Source: Corynebacterium aquilae DSM 44791 | GTDB lineage: Bacteria > Actinomycetota > Actinomycetes > Mycobacteriales > Mycobacteriaceae | Reading direction: 5' to 3' | DNA length: 64,000 nt | Assembly: GCF_001941445.1 (NCBI RefSeq) | Contig: NZ_CP009245.1 | Location: forward strand, 829,992 to 893,991 | Program-made: the position numbers and the translations under genes | The notes under the pieces: model-generated | Database searches by the model: none | Told to the model about the DNA's origin: nothing | The model's input: only the letters and a program-made list of their open reading frames with translations | Shown: in pieces, positions 7,831 through 16,466 of the stretch | Layout: each line of letters opens with the position of its first letter | How positions within the stretch are numbered: position 1 is the first letter of the stretch

Positions 7831-8529
7831 ATGGATTTAACACAGTTTTTTCGACCTGACCAGCAGGGTGGCTATCGCATTTTTGGTGTGCCGGTCGCTT
7901 TTGGTAGAGGCAGCCAGGAAAGAATCTTAAACCTGTATGAAACGGAAAATCCTGAGATCTTCGTGCCGAAGGTTGTCGGGGTCGGTTGGGATATCAACAT
8001 TGGTGCCCTAGCAGTTAAGGCCGGGCTGTTACGTCCGGATGATTCGCTACCCGATATGCGAAAGTACGTCGATAAGGCTACAGAACGGTTTCTTGCGCAT
8101 GCCCCAAAGATCGGCGCAGCACTAACTGTTGTCAGTGCGATTCCCGTGGCCAAGCTGGCGGAAGCTCCCACGAGTTGGCATCTGTCGGGAAAGCCAAGGA
8201 ACCAGCGACCTGGACCGGTTGCTGCCCTCTTTCCGTGCCTCGTGAGTGTTTCTTCCGCTGTTATTTCGACGCGCGCAATGCAGCGAGGACAAAAGCAGTC
8301 GCCAACAGGGGCTGAATTACTTACTGCTTCTTCAGCCCTTGGAATGCAGATGATGTGCATGTTGAGTGTGCAGGCGACACGGTTGTCTGCGGCGCGCCCC
8401 AACGCAGTAAATCCCTGGCCCTTGCTCGCGGTTGTTTCCCTCCCGCTGAGCACAGTTGGCATTTTTGTCGCTCTAGTTCACACAACACTTGCAAACATCA
8501 ACCGGGAAATGGAGAACCACCATGAATAA
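7831..8529 (+). CDS. DUF5808-like membrane protein, PadR operon
   Basis: A 232-residue protein starting at the ATG four bases after the padR stop. The N-terminal half contains PEIFVPKVVGVGWDINIGALAVKAG, which resembles DUF5808 domains (VPK..G.GW.IN.G). The second half holds about four hydrophobic segments, near residues 95-110, 130-145, 170-190 and 205-225. It overlaps the next gene by eight bases. Such proteins occur next to PadR regulators and ABC exporters; the function is unknown. The start has a weak ribosome-binding site, consistent with coupling to padR translation, which the frameshift would disturb. Confidence 0.65.
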   Translation: MDLTQFFRPDQQGGYRIFGVPVAFGRGSQERILNLYETENPEIFVPKVVGVGWDINIGALAVKAGLLRPDDSLPDMRKYVDKATERFLAHAPKIGAALTVVSAIPVAKLAEAPTSWHLSGKPRNQRPGPVAALFPCLVSVSSAVISTRAMQRGQKQSPTGAELLTASSALGMQMMCMLSVQATRLSAARPNAVNPWPLLAVVSLPLSTVGIFVALVHTTLANINREMENHHE

Positions 8530-8782
8530 CGTCGATAACCTGCGGGATTTACCACCATCGGTCTTAGTTATCGTCTCAGCGCTCATTACCCTGCAAGCAA
8601 TCCTGATTTTGGTTTCATTGTGGAAGCTCTGGCGGACGAAAATCGACAAGATTGCAGGTTATTCAAAGCTTGTTTGGTTGATCGTCATCTTGATGGGGGA
8701 GTGTGTCAAGTTTTTTGTGTGTGAACTTCGGCTTACAGGTAAGGCTCGAACCGATCCGGGTAATGTGCTGACAGCTGATTGA
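8522..8782 (+). pseudogene. PLDc_N-domain membrane protein, truncated by an IS element
   Basis: The frame opens with the ATG at 8522 behind GGAGAACC. It encodes one hydrophobic helix (PSVLVIVSALITLQAILILVSLW), a basic loop and then KLVWLIVILMGE, which matches the first part of the phospholipase D N-terminal-type two-helix domain. At base 8703 the insertion sequence begins, and the frame reads about 27 codons of IS sequence before stopping. The expected second helix with its G-P..Y motif is missing here and is also not found on the far side of the element (10140-10298), so the gene is broken and partly deleted. Confidence 0.7.
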
Positions 8783-10139
8783 TGGCCGCAACCCACCCAG
8801 TCACACGCACCCCCTCAACAAACCGGCTCGTTCCCGCACGGGCACGCCCGGCCTTCTTTTTCGTTTTCTCCGCCTGCCGGTCCTCGATGTGGCAGATCAT
8901 CAACCACAACGCCTTGACCGCGGCAGCATCATTAGGAAACTGCCCCCGATTCCTTGTCGCTTTACGCAACTGCGCATTCATCGACTCGATCGCATTCGTG
9001 GTGTAGACAACCTTCCTCGCCTGCGGCGGGAACTGCAAAAACGGTATGAAACGCTCCCACGCATCCCGCCAAGCCTTCACCGCCTGCGGATACTTCAGCC
9101 CCATGTCGCTGGCATCAAACTCGTCCAAAAACGCAAGCGCCTGCTCTGCCGTTGCAGCGGTGTAGATCTTCTTCAAAGCAGCCGCGACCGCGCTACGGTC
9201 CTTTGCCGCCACCCACCGCAGTGCGGTGCGGATCAGGTGCACCACACAGGTCTGCACCATCGCATCAGGCCAGGTGGCCTGCACCGCCTGTTCGAAACCT
9301 TTCAGCCCATCACAGCAGACGATGAACACATCTTTGACCCCACGGTTAGCCAACTCCGCACAGACCTGGGCCCAAAACGCCGCGCCCTCATTGTTTGCGA
9401 TCCACAGCCCCAAGATCTGCCGGGTACCCTCCATGGTGATGCCGACCGCCATATAGCAGGCCTTGTTGACGACCCGGGCACCATCACGGATTTTGATGCG
9501 CAAAGCATCCAGGTAGATCACCGGGTAGAACTCCTCTAAGTCCCGGTGCTGCCAGGCAAGTACCTCATCTAGGACCTGGTCGGTGATCTGGGAGATCGTC
9601 TCATGCGACAAATCCACACCCAACGTGGTGGCCAGGTGGTGCTGGATGTCACGAAGGCTGGTGCCTGCGGCATACAGAGAGATGATCAGGTCGTCGACAT
9701 CGGTGATCCTGCGGGCTCCTTTGGGCACCATCCGTGGGGTGAAGCTGCCGCTGCGATCCCTGGGCACGGTGATGTCGATAGGCCCGTACTGGGACTGGAC
9801 GGTTTTGTTGTAGGAGCCGTTGCGGTGATTGTCGGCCGTGCCGTGGCGGGCTTTGCCTGTGCGGTCTCCTGCTTGGTAACCGAGGTGGGCGTCCATTTCG
9901 GCTTGCAGTGCGGTGTTGATCCCGGTCTGGATCATCGAACGCACCATGTCGTTGATGTCGGTTGATGATGTGGCGAACTCTTTGAGGATCTCGGCGAGTT
10001 CAGGGCTGGACATCAGTCGCTTCTCTAGTTGTTTAAGCCGGGCTTTGTCTTGCGGGTCGCGGGTGGTCATGGTGGTCATTGTGGAGCATCCTCCTCGATG
10101 GGTGGTGATTTAACACGTCACACACAAACCATCTGACAC
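8703..10139 (-). mobile_element. IS256-family insertion sequence, about 1.44 kb
   Basis: The terminal inverted repeats are 8703-8724 (GTGTCAAGTTTTTTGTGTGTGA) and 10118-10139 (complement GTGTCAGATGGTTTGTGTGTGA), which match at 18 of 22 positions. They enclose a single intact transposase gene. The flanking octamers differ (GGGGGAGT on the left, TCTCGCGC on the right), so the usual 8-9-base target duplication is absent. This points to a deletion next to the element or to recombination between two copies. Confidence 0.88.
8733..10079 (-). CDS. IS256-family (Mutator-type) transposase
   Basis: An intact 448-residue transposase. The catalytic acids are visible as Asp191 (IYLDALRIK), Asp257 (VCCDGLKGF) and Glu365 (TTNAIESMN), with the CVVHL motif between the second and third. 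A GGAGG site lies upstream of the ATG at 10079. Length and motifs are normal for the family, so the element may still be mobile. It lies antisense to the operon it interrupts. Confidence 0.95.
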   Translation of the reverse strand: MTTMTTRDPQDKARLKQLEKRLMSSPELAEILKEFATSSTDINDMVRSMIQTGINTALQAEMDAHLGYQAGDRTGKARHGTADNHRNGSYNKTVQSQYGPIDITVPRDRSGSFTPRMVPKGARRITDVDDLIISLYAAGTSLRDIQHHLATTLGVDLSHETISQITDQVLDEVLAWQHRDLEEFYPVIYLDALRIKIRDGARVVNKACYMAVGITMEGTRQILGLWIANNEGAAFWAQVCAELANRGVKDVFIVCCDGLKGFEQAVQATWPDAMVQTCVVHLIRTALRWVAAKDRSAVAAALKKIYTAATAEQALAFLDEFDASDMGLKYPQAVKAWRDAWERFIPFLQFPPQARKVVYTTNAIESMNAQLRKATRNRGQFPNDAAAVKALWLMICHIEDRQAEKTKKKAGRARAGTSRFVEGVRVTGWVAAINQLSAHYPDRFEPYL

Positions 10140-10298
10140 TCTCGCGCAGGGGGCAGGGATGGGAGGGGTTTTGGTCAGGCTTTGGGCGAGCCGGCGTCTG
10201 CGCGCCTTTAGGGGTATTAATCAGGGTCTTCCCCGATGTGCTGTGTTGTTGGACGGTGAAAACTAGAAAGTACAAGGTTTTCCAGCCAAGGAGGCATG
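10140..10298. other. Remnant flank between the IS element and the ABC ATPase gene
   Basis: Translated in the three forward frames, this piece does not contain the missing end of the PLDc_N gene. An inverted pair GAAAAC/GTTTTC and a weak TTGGAC-like hexamer lie shortly before the ABC gene, but I cannot name a convincing promoter. Confidence 0.35.
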
Positions 10299-11033
10299 AT
10301 GAGCACACCGGGCACACCGATTGTGGAGCTTCGGAAAGTGACGAAGGTTTATGGAAGCGGCGAAGCTTCCGTGAAGGCTTTAGATGGCGTCGATGTGACT
10401 ATCGGCAGGCAGCAGTTCACGGCGATCATGGGCCCCTCGGGTTCCGGCAAATCGACGTTATTGCACGTGTTGGCGGGTTTGGACAATCCGACTTCCGGGC
10501 AGGTGGTGGTTGATGGGCATGACATCACCTCCATGGATGATGACGCGTTGACGGTGTTCCGCCGGGAGGAGATTGGGTTTATTTTCCAAAGCTTTAACCT
10601 GGTTCCCACGCTGAGCGCAGAGGACAATATTTTGCTGCCGATGAAGCTGCGGGGGCACACGCCCAGCGCGGAAGACAAGCAGTTTATGGCGAAAGTGATT
10701 CGTATGCTGGGCCTAGAGAATCGGCTGCGCCATAGGCCAAAGGAGATGTCTGGCGGGCAGGTGCAACGCGTCGCGGTGGCGCGGGCTTTGGTGGCTCGTC
10801 CGGCGATGATTGTTGCTGATGAGCCGACGGGAAACCTTGACTCGGAGTCGACCGCTGAGGTTTTAGAACTGCTGCGCTCGGCTGTCGATGAGCTCGGGCA
10901 AACGGTTGTCATGGTGACCCACGATGAACAAATTGCGTCCCAGGCAGATCGGATTTTGGTCGTCAGGGATGGCCGTATTGCTCAAGATCGAGTCCCACTG
11001 CGCAGCACCAGCCCGGCAGGGGAGAAGCACTAA
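10299..11033 (+). CDS. ABC transporter ATP-binding protein, MacB/LolD type
   Basis: About 244 residues with Walker A GPSGSGKST, Q-loop IFQSFNLVPTLSAEDN, signature MSGGQVQRVAVARAL, Walker B IVADEPTGNLD and H-loop VTHD. FNLVPTLSAEDNILLP and EPTGNLDSES are typical of ATPases that pair with FtsX-type permeases (MacB, LolD). Two ATGs adjoin (10296 and 10299); the AAGGAGG at 10288-10294 fits the second better. The permease gene starts one base after the stop. It was probably the fourth gene of a PadR-controlled operon before the IS element entered. Confidence 0.9.
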   Translation: MSTPGTPIVELRKVTKVYGSGEASVKALDGVDVTIGRQQFTAIMGPSGSGKSTLLHVLAGLDNPTSGQVVVDGHDITSMDDDALTVFRREEIGFIFQSFNLVPTLSAEDNILLPMKLRGHTPSAEDKQFMAKVIRMLGLENRLRHRPKEMSGGQVQRVAVARALVARPAMIVADEPTGNLDSESTAEVLELLRSAVDELGQTVVMVTHDEQIASQADRILVVRDGRIAQDRVPLRSTSPAGEKH

Positions 11034-11034
11034 G

Positions 11035-13575
11035 ATGCGTACCCTTTTGCTGAGCAATATCACCAGTCATAGTCGTAGATATGTGGCCACCGGGATCGCC
11101 GTGGCTATTTCAGCGATGTTTGTGTTCGCGGCGCTGATTTTTTCCTCCGCGCTCAACCATTCCCTCACCAAAGGGATCACGAACACCTACGAAAACGTCA
11201 GCGCCGTTGCAAGCATCAACGATGATGTTTTGGAAGCGGCTCGAAACGGTGAAGACGGACAAAAGTATCCTTTCGATGCTGCGGAGGTAGAAGATTTTCT
11301 GCAGCACCAGCCGGGGGTCGCGGGGGTGTATCGGGAAACTTTTAGTTCTGCTTTTATCAGGACCTCTGGCAATTCAATTTTGAACGTCAAGTATGTGCCG
11401 CCAACGCCGTTCTATCGCCCGTCGTTGGATTCAGGGCAGTGGCCTAGCAATAACACCGAGGTTGCGTTGCCCCATGATTACCTTGAAGCCTGGGATTTAC
11501 ACGTGGGCGATCGGGTGTTTTTGGAGCCTTTGACCTCCGTTGCGGAGCAACCTTTAGTTGAACTGACGATTTCTGGCAGCTATCAATCGGCGAAGGGGCG
11601 GATCAACGGGCCGTACATCACCCACGAGCTGTACAACCAGGTTTTTCCGGGAGAGGAAACGTCTAACTTTTTTATAGCTGCGGCTTCCCCTGATGACACT
11701 GCGCACGCCCAGCAGGATTTTGTTTCCCGTCTGCGAGCTGAGGTTGACAGCTCGGATGCTCCGGTGGCCAGGGCTATTGCGCAGTCAATGACTGTGCTGA
11801 CTGGGGTTGATGCGATGCAGGTGGATCTGGACAGGATTGAGTCTCAGCGGGCTGCTGCTTCTGCTGTGCTGCTGGTTTTCCCACTGATCACGATTTTTGT
11901 GGCAATCATCGTGATTGCCAGCAGTTTTAGGGTGCTTCTTCAGCAGCGCAGGAAGGAGTTGGCGCTGTTGCGTTCCCTAGGTGCTACGCGCCGGCAGGTA
12001 CGAAGGCTTTTGCTGTGGGAGGCTGCCGTTTTAGGCGTGGTTGCGGCCACGATTGGTGTCGTGTGTGCGGCTGTGATCGGGGTGGTTGGGTTGAAGAGCA
12101 CCGGATATGCGGATTCTTTTGGTGAAGCGTGGGGATCTGTAAATCCGCTTGATGCGGTGGCTGTCCTTGCGGGGGCGGTGGCTGTGACTGTGCTTGTTGG
12201 TGTGCGGCCTGCTGCCGGATCCGCCCGAATTTCGCCGATGGCGGCGTTGGCTCAGGCACACATTGATTCTCAACCGCCTGCTGCTGGTCGGAAAAACATC
12301 CTTTTTGGTGGGATTCTGATTGCTGTTGGTGTGGCTGCTATGGCGCTTGGATTGACGGTCTTTGCCGGTGAGAACAAGGGTTTTGTGGTCGCAGTTTTGG
12401 GTGGTTTGGTGTCTTTGTTGGGGGTGTTGGCCATTGCGTCCACGACGTTGTGGCGGGTTACTGGCCTGGTGGGTGCCCCTTTTAAGGCTGTGATTCCGCA
12501 GTTGGCTGTGGCTAATACTGCCCGTAATCCGCACCGGACTGCCGCGACAGGAACCGCCAGCATCATCGGTATTACGTTGATTGTGCTGTTGTCGGTGGGG
12601 GCTGCCTCGACTAAGCAGACCCTGATGTCCGAAATTGACTACAAGCGCCCATACGACCTAGTGGTTGCGGATTCTGGTCGGGTTATCGGTGACGATACTG
12701 TGACTGCTTTGCGAAAAGCTGCGGGAATTGCCGCGGTGGCTGGTGTGCACACGGCACCGGTGGAGGTTTCTGCGCACAGCGGTGGCACGCCCACGATGAT
12801 GACTGCGTGGGCGGCCAGTGATCTTGATGATGCTGTGCACGCACCGATTCCCCAGCCGAGAAATGGTGAGGTGGTGGTCTCGCAGGGTTTCGCCGAGGGC
12901 GAGCGGGTCACTGTTTGTCCTGCGGAAGCTGCGACTGACAGGTGCCACACGTTGTACGCGAAGATCTACCCTCGCTTAGGCGACTCCGTGATGCTTTTGA
13001 CCGAAGCTGATGCGCGCGCAATCGTGCCGGATATCACCACGAATGTGGCGGTGGTGAAACTAGCTGAAGGCGCGCGAGCCGATAAGACCAGCGCCGCTAT
13101 TCACGAAATTGTTCCTTCCGCATCGGTTAGTGGCAGTGCGCAGGAGCGAGAAGCCTACATCGAGATGATTGACCAGGCTTTTAGCGTGGTTGCTGTGTTG
13201 GTTGCGATTTCGGTGCTGGTTGCGCTTGTCGGCCTGGCGAATACGTTGTCGCTGTCGGTGCTGGAGCGAACACACGAAAATGGTCTGTTGCGTGCTTTGG
13301 GTTTGCGCCGCAAAGACATGCAGAAGATGCTGCTGGTTGAGGCAGTGCTGATCAACAGCACTGGCTTGTTAGTCGGTCTGTTGCTGGGAACGGTGTACGG
13401 CATTGTGGGTTCCTATGCCCTGCCGGTAGAGGTTCATGCGCATCATATTTCGATCCCGTGGCTGATCATCGCCTCGGTGGTGTTGATCAGTACGCTGGCG
13501 GCTGTGTTGTCGTCGATTGTGCCCGGAAGACGAGCCGCCCGGGTGTCGCCAACCCAAGCGTTGGCTGCTGAATAA
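11035..13575 (+). CDS. ABC transporter permease with two FtsX domains
   Basis: An 846-residue membrane protein that starts at the ATG at 11035, preceded by GGGGAG. After the first transmembrane helix comes a large extracytoplasmic domain (about residues 50-260) and a first FtsX domain (LVFPLITIFVAIIVIASSF, then RRKELALLRSLGATRRQVRRL). A second extracytoplasmic domain follows, then a second FtsX domain near the C-terminus (FSVVAVLVAISVLVALVG, then ENGLLRALGLRRKDMQKML). This is the architecture of macrolide/peptide or lipoprotein-handling exporters. With the ATPase it forms an exporter of unknown substrate; resistance to cell-envelope antibiotics is a common role for PadR-linked systems but is inference here. 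Confidence 0.9.
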   Translation: MRTLLLSNITSHSRRYVATGIAVAISAMFVFAALIFSSALNHSLTKGITNTYENVSAVASINDDVLEAARNGEDGQKYPFDAAEVEDFLQHQPGVAGVYRETFSSAFIRTSGNSILNVKYVPPTPFYRPSLDSGQWPSNNTEVALPHDYLEAWDLHVGDRVFLEPLTSVAEQPLVELTISGSYQSAKGRINGPYITHELYNQVFPGEETSNFFIAAASPDDTAHAQQDFVSRLRAEVDSSDAPVARAIAQSMTVLTGVDAMQVDLDRIESQRAAASAVLLVFPLITIFVAIIVIASSFRVLLQQRRKELALLRSLGATRRQVRRLLLWEAAVLGVVAATIGVVCAAVIGVVGLKSTGYADSFGEAWGSVNPLDAVAVLAGAVAVTVLVGVRPAAGSARISPMAALAQAHIDSQPPAAGRKNILFGGILIAVGVAAMALGLTVFAGENKGFVVAVLGGLVSLLGVLAIASTTLWRVTGLVGAPFKAVIPQLAVANTARNPHRTAATGTASIIGITLIVLLSVGAASTKQTLMSEIDYKRPYDLVVADSGRVIGDDTVTALRKAAGIAAVAGVHTAPVEVSAHSGGTPTMMTAWAASDLDDAVHAPIPQPRNGEVVVSQGFAEGERVTVCPAEAATDRCHTLYAKIYPRLGDSVMLLTEADARAIVPDITTNVAVVKLAEGARADKTSAAIHEIVPSASVSGSAQEREAYIEMIDQAFSVVAVLVAISVLVALVGLANTLSLSVLERTHENGLLRALGLRRKDMQKMLLVEAVLINSTGLLVGLLLGTVYGIVGSYALPVEVHAHHISIPWLIIASVVLISTLAAVLSSIVPGRRAARVSPTQALAAE

Positions 13576-13581
13576 GAAAAG

Positions 13582-13616
13582 ATCCGAGTGACCACGGGAT
13601 GCGCGGTCACTCGGAT
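13582..13616. terminator. Hairpin between the ABC permease and the convergent membrane-protein gene
   Basis: A 12-base perfect stem (ATCCGAGTGACC with its complement at 13605-13616) and an 11-base loop. AAAA precedes it, but only a short T-poor tail follows on the + strand. Confidence 0.65.
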
Positions 13617-13678
13617 TCTGTGACGACTTCTTTGACGACATTGCCAACAGGAGGGGGCACAGCCGGGTGCGATGTGTC

Positions 13679-14101
13679 CTAACGCGGGACTGCCGGCGGG
13701 TGGTGCGTTTTCCGGAACACCAGCACGCTGCCCACGATCAGCAGCACGAGGTGGGTGACCCACAGGGCTTTTTGGGCGAGCGCGTCATAGGGCGCCTCCA
13801 GCGGCTGGAAGGCATAGAACACCAGGTGGGCGGCTATGAGTGCGACAAACACTAGCGCGCCGGCCCGGGCAGTGTTTTTGGTGGTGAACGCGGCGATGAA
13901 AGAGACGATCCCTGCAGCCAGTGCCACCGCAAGGTAGGTCAGGTTCAGCAGGAACACTGCCACCTCGGTGGTGTCGCCACCGAGAGTGCGACTCATGATG
14001 ATTGCTGCGGTGATGGCGATGGTGGCGATCCACCACAGCCAGCCCGCAAACCGGGCGGAGTTTTCCCGCCGGAACACAGATGTGGAGGTACTGCCGCGCA
14101 T
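13679..14101 (-). CDS. Hypothetical four-helix membrane protein
   Basis: A 140-residue protein with hydrophobic segments near residues 18-37, 46-70, 80-97 and 110-128 and a basic C-terminus. The ATG at 14101 has a GGAAGGAG site, which strengthens the call. I do not recognise a family. It is monocistronic and convergent with the ABC operon. Confidence 0.75.
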   Translation of the reverse strand: MRGSTSTSVFRRENSARFAGWLWWIATIAITAAIIMSRTLGGDTTEVAVFLLNLTYLAVALAAGIVSFIAAFTTKNTARAGALVFVALIAAHLVFYAFQPLEAPYDALAQKALWVTHLVLLIVGSVLVFRKTHHPPAVPR

Positions 14102-14254
14102 GAGGTGCTCCTTCCCAAAAGCGTCTGGGTTGTGGCCGGGGTGGGGAGGCGACGCCCAGTCGGTGGAGGATGGGGCTTTTTAGTCTAGTCACCCGAACAA
14201 AAATCCGACGGCGATTTTCAAACAGGGCATTACTTGCGGCGGTAGGGTTGAGTC

Positions 14255-14566
14255 ATGATGCTGGATCGAATGCTACGTCGCCGCACCTACCATTTTTTGA
14301 TCGATGGCTATCGTTTTCAGGCGGTGGTGTCCCCGTTGTCGTTTTCGGTGGAGTGGGTGGATTGCCCCAGTGTGTACGTACCCAGCGGGTATTCCTCTAC
14401 TGCGATGCTCGGCGGCGGTTTTGGCCCACAGCGACTGATGACTCGTTTGCTGGCGTGGTTGCGGGCGCCGCTGCCGAGTGAGGAGGAGATCCGCGCAGAC
14501 ATCGAGTCCTGGTTGGAATCCACCTTGGAAGACGCCGCTGAGGACGGGGTTGATCTGGGCCGCTAG
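14255..14566 (+). CDS. Hypothetical protein, 103 residues
   Basis: A small protein beginning MMLDRMLRRRTYHFLIDGYRFQAVVSPLSFSVEW and ending in an acidic amphipathic stretch (EEEIRADIESWLESTLEDAAEDG). The composition is protein-like, and a bidirectional terminator follows 20 bases later, which supports it over the overlapping frames on both strands. The ribosome-binding site is weak. No known domain. Confidence 0.55.
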   Translation: MMLDRMLRRRTYHFLIDGYRFQAVVSPLSFSVEWVDCPSVYVPSGYSSTAMLGGGFGPQRLMTRLLAWLRAPLPSEEEIRADIESWLESTLEDAAEDGVDLGR

Positions 14567-14587
14567 GCCCAATAGTTGGGTGCTATG

Positions 14588-14645
14588 AAAAACCTCCCCG
14601 GCGCTGGTGCCACCGAAAAGGTGGGGTGCGCGGGGAGGCTTTTTA
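14588..14645. terminator. Bidirectional terminator
   Basis: AAAAACCTCCCCG on the left pairs with CGGGGAGGCTTTTT on the right around a loop with a smaller CACC/GGTG hairpin. It serves the gene at 14255 and the convergent mycoredoxin gene. Confidence 0.85.
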
Positions 14646-14665
14646 AGGCTTTGAGCGGGATTAGC

Positions 14666-14917
14666 CTAGCTAGTGAGTTCTTCCAGCTTGGCGCGCACGG
14701 CAGAAGCCGGCGGGTTGGTGACGTGGGTGCCGTCGGAGAACTTCACGGTCGGCACCACGCGGTTGCCGTCGTTGACGGATTCCACCCACTTGGCGGCCTC
14801 TGCATCCTGTTCCACATCAATGTTGGTGTACGGGGTGTTGGTGCGATCCAAAGCCTTGGTCAGGCGCTGGCAGAAGGGGCACCAGGTGGTGGTGTACAAA
14901 GTGACGTGGTTGCTCAT
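14666..14917 (-). CDS. mrx1: Mycoredoxin 1 (glutaredoxin-like)
   Basis: An 83-residue glutaredoxin fold with the dithiol WCPFC at Cys13-Cys16 and the VVPTVKFSDGT cis-proline loop. In actinobacteria such proteins reduce mycothiol-mixed disulfides on proteins, using mycothiol and its reductase. The ATG at 14917 is preceded by AAAAGG. It lies 136 bases downstream of folA on the same strand and may be read through from it or transcribed alone. Confidence 0.88.
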   Translation of the reverse strand: MSNHVTLYTTTWCPFCQRLTKALDRTNTPYTNIDVEQDAEAAKWVESVNDGNRVVPTVKFSDGTHVTNPPASAVRAKLEELTS

Positions 14918-15053
14918 AGTGTGAAAACCTTTTCTGGTCGAAACGTGTAAGAACTTGGTGCAAGTCTATGTAAAAAGCGCGCCATCGTGGGGAATGAAAC
15001 CGCACACGGATGCGCGGTGGGGAAGTAGCAGCGCCCCGATGAGTTGGCGGGTG

Positions 15054-15566
15054 CTAGCGGGTATAGCGCACAAACCGGAAACGCACCGGTGTGTCATGCG
15101 CACCCACACTCACATAACCTTTTTCGGAGGTTTTCCATTCCCCAACCTCAGCTGCCGTGAAACCCTGCAGGTCAGGGGCGTGCACTGCGGTATCGCCTAG
15201 GTCTTCGGCAAGGAGCACATCGATCTCGGTGACGATGACCTCGTCGACCTGGTCAATGGTGGCCGCATAAATGGTGCCACCGCCGATGATGAATCCGTCC
15301 GCGGGCAAAGAGCCCAGATCCTCCTGCACCCGTGCACCGGAAGACCACGGTCCTGGCGTGCGGGAAGAAATCACAATATTGTCCCGCCCGGGCAGGGGGC
15401 GAAAACGCGGCGGCAAGGACTCCCAGGTTGCCCGCCCCATCACGACCGGGTGCCCGGCGGTGGCGTTTTTGAAATGCGCCAGATCCTCCGGCAAGTGCCA
15501 CGGCATGTCTTGGCCATCGCCGATGATGCCGTCCGTCGACTGCGCCCAAATAGCCTTCAAACTCAA
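15054..15566 (-). CDS. folA: Dihydrofolate reductase, probable TTG start
   Basis: About 170 residues: AIWAQSTDGIIGDGQDMPWHLPEDLAHFK near the N-terminus (substrate and NADPH site), VVMGRATWESLP, and FIIGGGTIYAA. It reduces dihydrofolate to tetrahydrofolate and regenerates the cofactor that ThyA oxidises. No ATG or GTG lies at the family's normal N-terminus. Two TTG codons do (15566 and 15560), with AAGGA about eight bases before the first, so I place the start at 15566. A longer frame with an ATG at 15617 would add about 17 unusual residues. It is the last gene of cysQ-thyA-folA. Confidence 0.85.
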   Translation of the reverse strand: MSLKAIWAQSTDGIIGDGQDMPWHLPEDLAHFKNATAGHPVVMGRATWESLPPRFRPLPGRDNIVISSRTPGPWSSGARVQEDLGSLPADGFIIGGGTIYAATIDQVDEVIVTEIDVLLAEDLGDTAVHAPDLQGFTAAEVGEWKTSEKGYVSVGAHDTPVRFRFVRYTR

Positions 15567-15668
15567 AGCCTTTGTCCTTATCTTTGAAAAAATGCACCCC
15601 ACACGCGCGCGGGGCATGAACAAAGCCCACGCCAACTCAGCGTCGGCATGGGCTGTGCGCATGGTGAG

Positions 15669-16466
15669 CTACACCGCGACCTGCGCGCGGATCAGCGGGT
15701 GCGGGTCGTAGCCGGTGACCACAATGTCATCGAAGGTGTAATCGAAAATGCTGGGCTTGTGGTTGAGCTCCAGCTGGGGGTAGGGGCGCGGCTCGCGGGA
15801 CAGCTGCAGCTGCACCTGCTCCCGGTGATTGTCATAGATGTGGCAATCCCCACCGGTCCATACGAACTCGCCGACCTCAAGGCCGGCTTGCTGCGCAAAC
15901 ATGTGCGTCAACAGGGAATAGGACGCGATGTTAAACGGCACGCCCAGGAACATGTCCGCGCTGCGCTGGTATAGCTGACAGGATAGTTTCCCATCGGCCA
16001 CATACAGCTGGAACAAAAGGTGGCACGGCGGCAATGCCATGTTGTCCAGCTCGGAAACATTCCAGGCGGAGACAATATTGCGGCGGGAATCCGGGTTGTT
16101 TTTCAGCATGTCCAGCGCGCCCGCAATCTGGTCAATGTGGCGCCCATCAGGGGTCGGCCAGCTGCGCCACTGCACCCCATATACCGGACCCAAATCCCCA
16201 TCCTGATCAGCCCACTCATCCCAAATGGTGATGCCGTGCTCATGCAGGAAAGAAATATTCGACTCGCCCCGCAGGAACCACAACAGCTCACCAACTACCG
16301 ACTTGAAGTGCACCTTCTTCGTCGTGATCAGGGGGAAAGACTCCGCCAAATCGAAACGCATCTGCTGGGCAAATAGGGAAGTGGTGCCGGTGCCGGTGCG
16401 ATCGTCTTTGTGGGTGCCCTCCCGCATGATGCGGGCCAGCAAATCCTCGTAGGGGGTCGCGATCAT
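15669..16466 (-). CDS. thyA: Thymidylate synthase
   Basis: A 265-residue classical (folate-oxidising) thymidylate synthase. The nucleophile is Cys148 in [10 protein letters not shown]. The dUMP-binding RRNIVSAWN and the [17 protein letters not shown] stretch are intact. It methylates dUMP with methylene-tetrahydrofolate, giving dTMP and dihydrofolate. Its ATG overlaps the cysQ stop in an ATGA, which implies translational coupling; folA follows about 100 bases downstream. Confidence 0.97.
   Translation of the reverse strand: MIATPYEDLLARIMREGTHKDDRTGTGTTSLFAQQMRFDLAESFPLITTKKVHFKSVVGELLWFLRGESNISFLHEHGITIWDEWADQDGDLGPVYGVQWRSWPTPDGRHIDQIAGALDMLKNNPDSRRNIVSAWNVSELDNMALPPCHLLFQLYVADGKLSCQLYQRSADMFLGVPFNIASYSLLTHMFAQQAGLEVGEFVWTGGDCHIYDNHREQVQLQLSREPRPYPQLELNHKPSIFDYTFDDIVVTGYDPHPLIRAQVAV

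Noticed and set aside
8695..10147. An 8-base target duplication of the IS element
   Set aside because: Shifting the repeat borders by one or two bases did not produce matching flanks.
7076..10298. A genomic island integrated at tRNA-Arg
   Set aside because: No repeat of the tRNA 3' end, no integrase and no phage genes; only a single IS element is present.
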